Position numbers and translations under genes: made by a program. This document shows, in pieces, positions 1-7,191 of a DNA stretch of 64,000 nt. The stretch spans positions 992,001 to 1,056,000 of the forward strand of contig JBBCGI010000001.1 of NCBI GenBank assembly GCA_037200975.1. The letters run 5' to 3'. How positions within the stretch are numbered: position 1 is the first letter of the stretch; every line of letters begins with the position of its first letter. The DNA is from Pseudomonadota bacterium. GTDB taxonomy: Bacteria; Pseudomonadota; Gammaproteobacteria; Steroidobacterales; Steroidobacteraceae. Under the pieces are notes generated by a model. It saw only the letters and a program-made list of their open reading frames with translations, searched no databases and was not told where the DNA came from.

Positions 1-1
1 C

Positions 2-880
2 TATCACCCCAGCCTCTCGGCGCGCAGTCTCGCCGGCCGCAGTTCCAATCTCATCGGCCTCATCTACCAGAACCCGAGCGCTAACTACGTCGTCGACCTG
101 CAAAAGGGCGCGCTCGAGCGCTGCCACACGCGCGGTTATCGGCTGCTGGTGCATCCCTGCGAAGGCACCGATGTCTCGAGCGTGCGCGATCTCGCCGGCC
201 TCGTGCTCGAATCGCATCTCGACGGCGTGGTGCTCGCGCCGCCGCTGTCGGATTCCACCGAGGTGCTGGCCGAGCTGCAGAAGCATCGCATCCGCTTCGT
301 GCGTATCGCGCCGACCGTCGATCTCGACGCATATTCATGCGTGTTCATGAACGACGTCGCCGCCGCGCGCGAGATGACCGAGTACCTCATTGCGCTCGGC
401 CACGAACGTATTGGCTTCATCAACGGCCCGCCGGGACATCCGGTGACCGAGCAGCGTTATCTCGGTTACACGCTGGCGCTGCGTTCGCACGGGCTCGACG
501 TCGATCCGCAGCTGGTCGACCGCGGCGAATTCACTTTTGATTCAGGACTGGCTGCCGCGCGGCGCCTGTTGTCCCGCGCGACCCGGCCCACCGCGGTGTT
601 CGCCAGCAACGACGACATGGCCGCCGGCACCATCATGGCGGCGCACGAAATGGGGTTGTCGATTCCGCAGCGTCTGTCGGTCGCCGGGTTCGACGACAGC
701 TACGTCGCGCAGGTCATCTGGCCGCGCCTCACGACCGTGCACCAGCCGACCTACGAGATGGCACATCAGGCTGCGGACATGTTGTTCCGCTCGCTGGGGG
801 ACGAAGCGCCGCCGAAGAGCGTCGAGATTCCCTACCGGATGGTGTGCCGGGAATCGACCGGGCCGCGCCCGACAAACTGA
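2..880 (+). CDS. LacI/GalR-family transcriptional regulator (5' truncated by window)
   Basis: The frame is open from base 2 to the TGA at 878-880, and no start codon fits, so the N-terminal helix-turn-helix lies before the window. What is visible is the periplasmic-binding-protein-like effector domain of LacI/GalR regulators. It begins with the post-hinge SSNLIGLIYQNPSANY stretch and continues with GFINGPPGHPVTEQR, the TAVFASNDDMAAG segment and the C-terminal SVAGFDDSYVA...PRLTTVHQP block typical of the family. Such proteins repress sugar genes and are released by a sugar ligand. It ends 9 bp from the convergent isomerase gene, beside a transporter/kinase operon, so that operon is the obvious candidate target. 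The effector cannot be told from sequence. Confidence 0.9.
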   Translation, partial: YHPSLSARSLAGRSSNLIGLIYQNPSANYVVDLQKGALERCHTRGYRLLVHPCEGTDVSSVRDLAGLVLESHLDGVVLAPPLSDSTEVLAELQKHRIRFVRIAPTVDLDAYSCVFMNDVAAAREMTEYLIALGHERIGFINGPPGHPVTEQRYLGYTLALRSHGLDVDPQLVDRGEFTFDSGLAAARRLLSRATRPTAVFASNDDMAAGTIMAAHEMGLSIPQRLSVAGFDDSYVAQVIWPRLTTVHQPTYEMAHQAADMLFRSLGDEAPPKSVEIPYRMVCRESTGPRPTN

Positions 881-889
881 CCAGCGTCG

Positions 890-2029
890 TTATCCGGCGC
901 GCGCGAGCGCGCTGATCTCCGCCACCGCGACGACCAGGTGATAGAAACTGCTGGTCGGCGCCGGCTCGTCGACGATGTTGCCGTGCACGTCGATCCGGTC
1001 GTACCACAGACCCGGGATCGGAGTGGCCAGGTATCGCTGCAGTGAATCCGCAGCGGACGCGGCGATCGCGAAATACTTCTCCTCACCCGTGAGGCGCGCG
1101 GCCAGTGCCGCTGCCTTGAGGCGCTCGGTCTGCGGCCAGAGGCGCGCGCTCGCGTCGTGCGGCGAGAAATCGTCGAGCACCTGCTGGTACGCGAGCCCGT
1201 TGCGCACGCCGTTTGCCTCGGTGACGTCGATGAGCTTGAACGCGGCGGCGCGCGCCTTCGCGTGTTTGTCGCCCGCCCAACGCAGCAGCAGCCAGGCCCA
1301 TTCGAATTGATGTCCGGGCTCGACGATGCGGCCCGGCACACCTTCTGCGAACTGCCACTCGCTGTCGAAGAACTCGTGCAGGATGCCGTTGCGATCGAAG
1401 AAATGCGCCAGCGCAAACTCCGCGATCTCGTCAGCCAGCGGCTGCCACAGGCTGGTTTCGGACGCCACCTCGCAACCGGCGAGCGCGGCCTCGAACAGGT
1501 GCATGTGCGGGTTGGATTCCAGCGGCAGGCTGGTCGGGACGCCGTTCTCGAAGCCACCGGTCGCGCGTTTGGTGTGTGTCAACACGGCTTGCAGCAGGGC
1601 TTGCGCCTGCTGCTCGCGTTCGGCGCGCCAGTCGCCAAGCGTCGCGCCGAGATTGAACGCGAGCAGGCCGAATGCCTGGTCGTAGGTGATCGCACGATCG
1701 TCGGCGACCGAACCATCGGCGTTGATCAGCGTGCGGAACAAGCCGTCCGGACGCTGGTAACGCGCGATCCAGAAGTCGAGCCCATGCTTCACCAGCGCGG
1801 CCGCATCGCCGCGCCAGCCCATCGAGGGCGCCATCGCGAAGCAGTACGCCTGGCGTGGCTGCACACGCGAGCGGCGCCGTTCGGCGAGCGGCAGGCCGTT
1901 CTGCTGCAACCGCTCGTAGTACCCGCCCGCCGGATCCACCCCGCGCGTCGACCAGAGTGGATAGGCCGCATCGAGCAGCCAGCTGCACAGCTGGCTGTGT
2001 TGTGCCTGAATGCGCGCCTTGTCGTCCAT
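890..2029 (-). CDS. AGE-family sugar epimerase/isomerase (mannose isomerase-like)
   Basis: A 379-residue protein of the N-acylglucosamine 2-epimerase superfamily, an (alpha/alpha)6 barrel that interconverts C2-epimers or aldose/ketose sugars. Family marks are the ESNPHMHLFEA segment, the GHQFEWAWLL segment with its conserved His, and RLWPQTERLKA. The ATG at 2029 is chosen over the upstream in-frame start because the extra 50 residues are low-complexity and overlap the transporter. A purine-rich GAGAGGAAAA precedes the ATG. It is the last gene of a five-gene minus-strand operon, 13 bp after the transporter. With a ROK sugar kinase upstream, a mannose-to-fructose isomerase is the most economical reading. 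Cellobiose/mannobiose 2-epimerase or GlcNAc epimerase remain possible. Confidence 0.85.
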   Translation of the reverse strand: MDDKARIQAQHSQLCSWLLDAAYPLWSTRGVDPAGGYYERLQQNGLPLAERRRSRVQPRQAYCFAMAPSMGWRGDAAALVKHGLDFWIARYQRPDGLFRTLINADGSVADDRAITYDQAFGLLAFNLGATLGDWRAEREQQAQALLQAVLTHTKRATGGFENGVPTSLPLESNPHMHLFEAALAGCEVASETSLWQPLADEIAEFALAHFFDRNGILHEFFDSEWQFAEGVPGRIVEPGHQFEWAWLLLRWAGDKHAKARAAAFKLIDVTEANGVRNGLAYQQVLDDFSPHDASARLWPQTERLKAAALAARLTGEEKYFAIAASAADSLQRYLATPIPGLWYDRIDVHGNIVDEPAPTSSFYHLVVAVAEISALARAG

Positions 2030-2042
2030 GCCGGTTTTCCTC

Positions 2043-3323
2043 TCAGTGACCCGCGGCGGCGGCCGCGGTGCCGTGTACGTATGTCTTCGCACTGCTCGAG
2101 GCGATCGCGAAGACGACGATGATCGCGTATGCCACGGCCGGGAGGAAGTAGGCGGTATGCAGTCCGGCGGCGTCGGCAATCATGCCGTAGGCGAACGGCA
2201 GGATGGCGCCGCCGACGATGGCGAGGCACAACAATCCGGACGTGGCCGCCGGCGATGCGGTCGAGCGTTCGAGTGTCGAGGTGAAGATCACCGGGAACAT
2301 GATCGAATTGAAGAGACCGATCGACAACGCCAGGTACGCCGCGGTCGCGCCGTGCAGCTGCGTCACCGCGAGGCACAATGTCGCGGCGCCGAGCGCAAAC
2401 AATGCGAGCAGCCATGGCGCGCGCTGCTTCACGAGGAACAGCAGGCCGCTGCCGATGAGCCGGCCGACCATCGCGCCGCCCCAGTAGAAGCTCACCATTT
2501 TCCCGGCTTGTTCGAGCGGAATGTTCAGCATGTCCGGCTCGGCCAGGAAATTCGTCATCGCGCTGCCGATCGATACTTCGGCGCCGACGTACAGGAAGAT
2601 CGCGCCTGCACCGAACACGGCCCAGGGCGATTTGAGCGCGGTTGCGATCGACGGCGCCTGGCCTTCGTCCACCGGCTTTGCGACGTCGAGCAGCCGGCGG
2701 AACACGAAGATGAAGATCGCGAGCAGCACCAGAGCGCCTGCGATCGCAAAGAACACCGTGTCGATCCTGCGGAACGATTCGTCACGTAGTTCCGCCGTGA
2801 CTTCAGCGCCGTGTGTCACCGCGAAGATACCGCCCGCGAGGATCACGCCCGAAACGAGCTGCGGCGCGAGCCAGGTGCCGAACGAATTGAACGTCTGCGA
2901 GAACGTGAGCCGGAAATGCGAGCGTTCCGGCGCCCCGAGCGCCGCGGCCAGCGGATTGGCCACCACCTGCAGGATCGTGATGCCGCCCGCGATGATGAAA
3001 AGCGCGACCAGCACCAGCACGTAAGTTTCGAAGTAGGTCGCGGCCGGTATCACCAGGCAACCGGCGACCATCACGCCCAGCGCGCAGATGATCGACTTGC
3101 TGTTGCCGAGCCGCGCGATCAGCGCGGCGGCCGGCAACGACACGATGAAATAGGCCATGAAGAACGCGAACTGCGTGAGCATCGCCTCGGCGTAGCTGAG
3201 TTTGAAGATGGTCTTCAGCGCGGCGATCAATGGATCGATGGAAACGGTGATGAAACCCCACATGAAGAACAATGTGGTCACCGTCGCAAAACCCGCCCGC
3301 ATGCTTTTGTAGTTAGAGTTCAT
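2043..3323 (-). CDS. Sugar:H+ symporter, FucP/GluP-type MFS
   Basis: A 426-residue, 12-helix major facilitator of the FHS (fucose/glucose/galactose) type. The N-terminus TTLFFMWGFITVSIDPLIAALK matches the FucP/GluP signature in which a WGF motif follows helix 1. Alternating hydrophobic helices fill the rest, with a central loop near residues 200-225. It should import a monosaccharide across the inner membrane with protons. Relatives in proteobacterial sugar loci carry glucose, mannose or N-acetylglucosamine, and the substrate here is not decidable. It sits 42 bp after the ROK regulator and 13 bp before the AGE isomerase, so transport and isomerisation are co-expressed. Confidence 0.88.
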   Translation of the reverse strand: MNSNYKSMRAGFATVTTLFFMWGFITVSIDPLIAALKTIFKLSYAEAMLTQFAFFMAYFIVSLPAAALIARLGNSKSIICALGVMVAGCLVIPAATYFETYVLVLVALFIIAGGITILQVVANPLAAALGAPERSHFRLTFSQTFNSFGTWLAPQLVSGVILAGGIFAVTHGAEVTAELRDESFRRIDTVFFAIAGALVLLAIFIFVFRRLLDVAKPVDEGQAPSIATALKSPWAVFGAGAIFLYVGAEVSIGSAMTNFLAEPDMLNIPLEQAGKMVSFYWGGAMVGRLIGSGLLFLVKQRAPWLLALFALGAATLCLAVTQLHGATAAYLALSIGLFNSIMFPVIFTSTLERSTASPAATSGLLCLAIVGGAILPFAYGMIADAAGLHTAYFLPAVAYAIIVVFAIASSSAKTYVHGTAAAAAGH

Positions 3324-3365
3324 CGGAGCCCCTCGGAGTGGAATCGTGTCTGTGGAAACGGTACT

Positions 3366-4565
3366 TCAATGCGCCGCGACTTTCATGAGCGCGGAGCGTG
3401 TCGGCAGCAGCCGGTGGCTGAACGGCAGGATCGCGGCGCCGACCGCCGGTGCGTCGTCGGACAACGCGGCGCGCGCCACGGGCGCGATGACCGGCACCGT
3501 GGCGGCATGGGCCGCGAGCCGTTGATTGAGGCGCGTGGCGATCTGGTCGACGATGCCGGCCGGCAGGCGGCCGCCGATCAGCACCGCTTCGGGATTCACC
3601 AGGCAATTGATCGCTAGCACGGTCTCGAGCAGCGTGTCGACGGCGATCTCGACCCACGCATTGATGATGACCTGGCCTTTTTCGTCGAGGCCGGTGAGCT
3701 CATGCGGCGCCGCCACCTTGATGCCCTGCGCGCCGAGTCGGCTGTACAACGCCGACACGGACACGATGTTCTGGATCTGGCGTTCGAGCCCCGAGGCATC
3801 GCGGCCGCGCAACATGCCGAGCTCGCCGCTGCGGCCATTCGCGCCGCGGAAATGATTGCCGTCGATCACCAGGCTGCCGCCGAGCGCCGCGGTGATCAGG
3901 ATATAAAAGAATGTCTGGTACTTCTTGCCGAGGCCGAACTGCATCTCGCCCATGGCCGCCGCCGCCGCGTCGTTCTCGACGAACACCGGCACCGGCAGCG
4001 TCTCTGCCAGCAGCGCGACCACGTCGGTCGAAGCCCAGACGCCGTAGTTCTCGGGCTGTTGCGGCAGCGCCGCCTTGGGCATGTCGTCGGGCAACGCAAC
4101 ACCGACACCGATCAGCCGGTCGCTTTCGATGCCGACCTTGGCCAGTAGTTTGCCCACGCTCTTGTCGAAGAACTGCCGGACATCCTTCGGCAGCGCGAAA
4201 TTCTGTTCGCACGACGCGCGCGCGCGCACCCGGCCTTCGAAATCCAGCACCACCATCGTGATGTGGTCGCGATCGACATTGAGCCCGATGGAGAACCAGC
4301 TGTCGGGATTGATGACGAGTTTGGTGGCGGGCTGGCCGCGGCCGCCGCGCCGCCGGCCGGCATCCTGGATGAGCTGCTCGTTGAGCAAACGCCGAGTGAT
4401 GTTCGCGATGGCGGGTGCGGTGAGCCCGGTGATCCTGGCGAGCTCCGTGCGGGTGATCGGCCCGTTGACGCGGATCGCATGCAGCGTGACGCGTTGATTG
4501 TGATCGCCGGCGCGTTCGAGGTTCGTCCCCGACAGCCGCAGGTGCTTGCCGGAGCGTTCGCTCAT
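3366..4565 (-). CDS. ROK-family transcriptional regulator (NagC/XylR-like)
   Basis: A 399-residue protein. An N-terminal winged helix-turn-helix (about residues 20-85: HNQRVTLHAIRVNGPITRTE, then LARITGLTAPAIANITRRLL) precedes a ROK sugar-kinase-like domain (about 95-390, with FVENDAAAAAMGE and ALGGSLVIDG). This is the NagC/Mlc/XylR layout, where the kinase fold senses a sugar and controls DNA binding. The start ATG at 4565 overlaps the stop of the upstream ROK kinase as ATGA, which points to translational coupling. Longer upstream starts would read through the kinase gene and give a low-complexity Arg-rich leader, so they are rejected. It likely regulates its own operon; the inducer is unknown. 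Confidence 0.9.
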   Translation of the reverse strand: MSERSGKHLRLSGTNLERAGDHNQRVTLHAIRVNGPITRTELARITGLTAPAIANITRRLLNEQLIQDAGRRRGGRGQPATKLVINPDSWFSIGLNVDRDHITMVVLDFEGRVRARASCEQNFALPKDVRQFFDKSVGKLLAKVGIESDRLIGVGVALPDDMPKAALPQQPENYGVWASTDVVALLAETLPVPVFVENDAAAAAMGEMQFGLGKKYQTFFYILITAALGGSLVIDGNHFRGANGRSGELGMLRGRDASGLERQIQNIVSVSALYSRLGAQGIKVAAPHELTGLDEKGQVIINAWVEIAVDTLLETVLAINCLVNPEAVLIGGRLPAGIVDQIATRLNQRLAAHAATVPVIAPVARAALSDDAPAVGAAILPFSHRLLPTRSALMKVAAH

Positions 4566-5506
4566 CGCGTGGCCGCGCTGGCGACGGGAGTGTTGATCAC
4601 CCGGGCCTCGGCATCGGCTGCGAGCGCGAGCGCACCGAGCGGGCCGGCCATCGTGCCGAGCCCCGGCGGAACGATGAACTGCGCCAGCCCCTGTCCGAGC
4701 TCGGGCGCCTCGACATAACCGTTGAGGCTGCGCTTGAGCTCCTCGCGGATGCGCTCGAACAGATGCGACTGCCCCGCCATCACGCCGCCGCCGAGAAAAA
4801 TGCGCGTCGGCGCTGTGGTCAGCACCATGGTGTGCAACAACTGGGCGAGTCCGTGCGTCACGAACTCCCAGGCCGGATGATCGGCCGGCAGTTGTGAGGC
4901 CGACATGCCGGCGCGTGCTTCGATGGCGGGGCCGGACGCCAGGCCTTCGATGCAATCGCCGTGGTACGGGCAGACACCCGCGAAGGTATCGCCGGGCTTG
5001 CGCACCACGCGGATGTGTCCGAGCTCGGTGTGGTTCATGCCGAACACCGAGCGGCCGCGCACGATGGAGCCGACGCCGATTCCCGTGCCCACCGTGACGT
5101 AGGCGAAGTCGTCGAGACCCTGGGCCGCGCCCCAGCGCCCTTCCGCGAGCGCCGCGCCATTGACGTCCGTATCGAAACCCATCGGCACGCCCGCGTGCCG
5201 CGTGAGCCGCTGCGCAACGTCGGTATCCCGCCAGCCGGCCTTGGAGGTCGACGTGATGAAGCCGTATTTAGCGGAACCCGGCCGCAGATCGACCGGGCCG
5301 AACGAAGCGATGCCGATGGCGCCCGGCGGCGCATATTGCGCACGCCAGCGATCGAGCACCGCTTCTATCTGCCACAGCGTCTCCTCGGGTTCACCGGTCG
5401 AGAGCCGCTCCAGGGCGCGCACGTCGTCGGGCCCGGTGCCGAGGATGCATACACATTTGGTGCCGCCCAACTCGACGCCGGCAAGTAGTTTGGTCGAAAT
5501 TTGCAA
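4562..5506 (-). CDS. ROK-family sugar kinase (fructokinase/glucokinase-like)
   Basis: A kinase of about 314 residues with the N-terminal ATP-binding LLAGVELGGTK motif, a GFDTDVNGAALAEGR segment carrying the catalytic-type Asp, a GTGIGVG phosphate motif and a Zn-binding-like HxxxC...C region (TELGHIRV...CPYHGDCIEG). It should phosphorylate a cytoplasmic hexose. The start is uncertain. A TTG at 5506 gives the normal short leader and lies 4 bp after the preceding stop. The ATG at 5566 would overlap the flavoprotein gene by 56 bp and add a Pro/Arg-rich leader. With the AGE isomerase and transporter in the same operon, fructose or mannose is the likely substrate. Confidence 0.88.
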   Translation of the reverse strand: MQISTKLLAGVELGGTKCVCILGTGPDDVRALERLSTGEPEETLWQIEAVLDRWRAQYAPPGAIGIASFGPVDLRPGSAKYGFITSTSKAGWRDTDVAQRLTRHAGVPMGFDTDVNGAALAEGRWGAAQGLDDFAYVTVGTGIGVGSIVRGRSVFGMNHTELGHIRVVRKPGDTFAGVCPYHGDCIEGLASGPAIEARAGMSASQLPADHPAWEFVTHGLAQLLHTMVLTTAPTRIFLGGGVMAGQSHLFERIREELKRSLNGYVEAPELGQGLAQFIVPPGLGTMAGPLGALALAADAEARVINTPVASAATR

Positions 5507-5510
5507 GGGA

Positions 5511-7052
5511 TCAGCTCGCGGGCTGCGCGGCCGCGGCGGCTTTGCGCGCGGCGGCGAGTCGCGCATTCGCCGCTGCGAAGAAGCTGTCGTGCGAAGGCGC
5601 CGCCGCCACGTCCGCCGAGACTTTCTGGCTGATCCCGAGCATCAGGCGTTTGACTTGTTCGAAGTCGATGGTATCGACCAGCGGATCGTAGTCGCGCGGC
5701 GTGACGCCGAGGCCTTCGAATATCCAGAACCAGTCGAGGTCGGTGAAGATCTCCGGACGCGGCTGAACGATGCGCCCGGTGGCGCGATACATCTCGACGC
5801 GCTGCGCGAGCGTGTCGGGCAGCGCCAGCGCCGCGCACTGCTGCCAGAACGGCGAATCGTCGCGCCGCGGCAGGCAGTAGTGGAGGATCGTGAAGTCACG
5901 GACACTCTCGAGTTCGGCGCCGATGGCGGCGTTGTAGCTCGCAATATTGGCGGGGTCAAACTGCCGGTCCGGGAAGTGATCGAGCAGATTGAACAATGTG
6001 TTGGCCAGCAGATGCAGGCCGGCGCCCGCGAGCGGCTCGACGCAACCCGCCGCGGCGCCCAACGCGACGACGTTCCGGTCCCAGAATTTCCGGCGGCGGC
6101 CCGCTTCGAATTCAACCCGCCGCGGCTCGGCGAGGAAATCGACGCCGCCGATCGCGCGCAGGTCGGCCAGCGCCGCCTCGTCGTCCTGGTGGGCGCTCGA
6201 ATAGATCTGCCCGACGCTCAGGTTTTGTTGCAGCGAGACGCGCCACTGCCAGCCCGCGGCGCGTGCCGCGATCCGCGCGTACGGCGGACGCACGTCTTCG
6301 AGCGGCGCCGGCGCCGAGACCATGCGATCGCAGGGCAGCCACTGCCGCCAGCTCTGGTAGCCGGATTCCATGATCTCGCCGATGAGCTGGCCGCGCGCGC
6401 CACTGCAATCGATGTAGAGATCGGCGCGCAGCGTGCCGCCGTCCTCGAACTGCAGCTCGTCGAGATTGCCGTTCGCAGCGCGCGTCGCGCTAACTACCTT
6501 GCGCTCGAGCCGGATGGTGCCGGCGCGTTCCGCGGTGGTGCGCAGATATCGCGTCGCGAGAGCCGCATCGACATGCAGCGCGTAACGCATCTGCTGCGCC
6601 ACCCCCAGCGAATTGGTCGGGAAAATGAAGCGATTGGCGGAGGCCATCGCGATTTCCTGGCTGAAGTATTCGAGCCGCGGCTGCAGGCCGAGCGCCCTGG
6701 CCTTGTGCCAGAAATGATAGAAAGGCCGCCGTTCGATCAGCGCGCCGAACGCGCCGAACGGATGCCAGAACGAGGTCGCGGGCGCCGCCCATTCATGCAA
6801 ACGCGTCCCCAGGCTGTAGGTCGACTGGGTCTTGTCGATGAAATCGTTCTGCTCGACGCCGAGAAAACGCAGCATCTCGAGGAACTGCGGCAGCGTTGTC
6901 TCGGCCTGTCCGGCCGGCATGGGCTCCGGTGTCTCGATCACGTGGATAGAGCATTGCCCGCCGAGCTTGCGTCCGAGTATGGCCGCGGCGGCCCAGCCGG
7001 ACATGCCACCACCGACAATGGCAATTCGCCTGATTCTTCGATCCGGTTCCAT
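5511..7052 (-). CDS. Tryptophan-halogenase-family FAD protein, probably not a halogenase
   Basis: A 513-residue flavoprotein of the tryptophan 7-halogenase family, with the dinucleotide-binding motif VGGGMSGW (residues 13-20). By eye-alignment with PrnA/RebH, the catalytic Lys79 region (FKxxI/GxRFxxW) reads TYSLGTRLHEW, so Ser80 replaces the lysine. The family WxWxIP motif reads WQWRVS (268-273). Both changes argue against hypohalous-acid-based halogenation while keeping the FAD site. Homologues are common beside TonB receptors and sugar genes in Xanthomonadales and Caulobacterales, with unknown role. It is first in the five-gene operon. The 139-bp gap to the divergent GH3 gene should hold both promoters. 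Confidence 0.85.
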   Translation of the reverse strand: MEPDRRIRRIAIVGGGMSGWAAAAILGRKLGGQCSIHVIETPEPMPAGQAETTLPQFLEMLRFLGVEQNDFIDKTQSTYSLGTRLHEWAAPATSFWHPFGAFGALIERRPFYHFWHKARALGLQPRLEYFSQEIAMASANRFIFPTNSLGVAQQMRYALHVDAALATRYLRTTAERAGTIRLERKVVSATRAANGNLDELQFEDGGTLRADLYIDCSGARGQLIGEIMESGYQSWRQWLPCDRMVSAPAPLEDVRPPYARIAARAAGWQWRVSLQQNLSVGQIYSSAHQDDEAALADLRAIGGVDFLAEPRRVEFEAGRRRKFWDRNVVALGAAAGCVEPLAGAGLHLLANTLFNLLDHFPDRQFDPANIASYNAAIGAELESVRDFTILHYCLPRRDDSPFWQQCAALALPDTLAQRVEMYRATGRIVQPRPEIFTDLDWFWIFEGLGVTPRDYDPLVDTIDFEQVKRLMLGISQKVSADVAAAPSHDSFFAAANARLAAARKAAAAAQPAS

Positions 7053-7191
7053 TGTTTGTCTTTACGACCCCTGCCCGAGCGGTGCGCGAGGCTAGCCGTG
7101 CAACGAAAACCTGTCAACGAATCGCCCGCAGACCCTCGAATTCCCGCGGCAGAGAGCATAGGCTGTCGGCGCTCAAAAACAGGAGTTTTCG

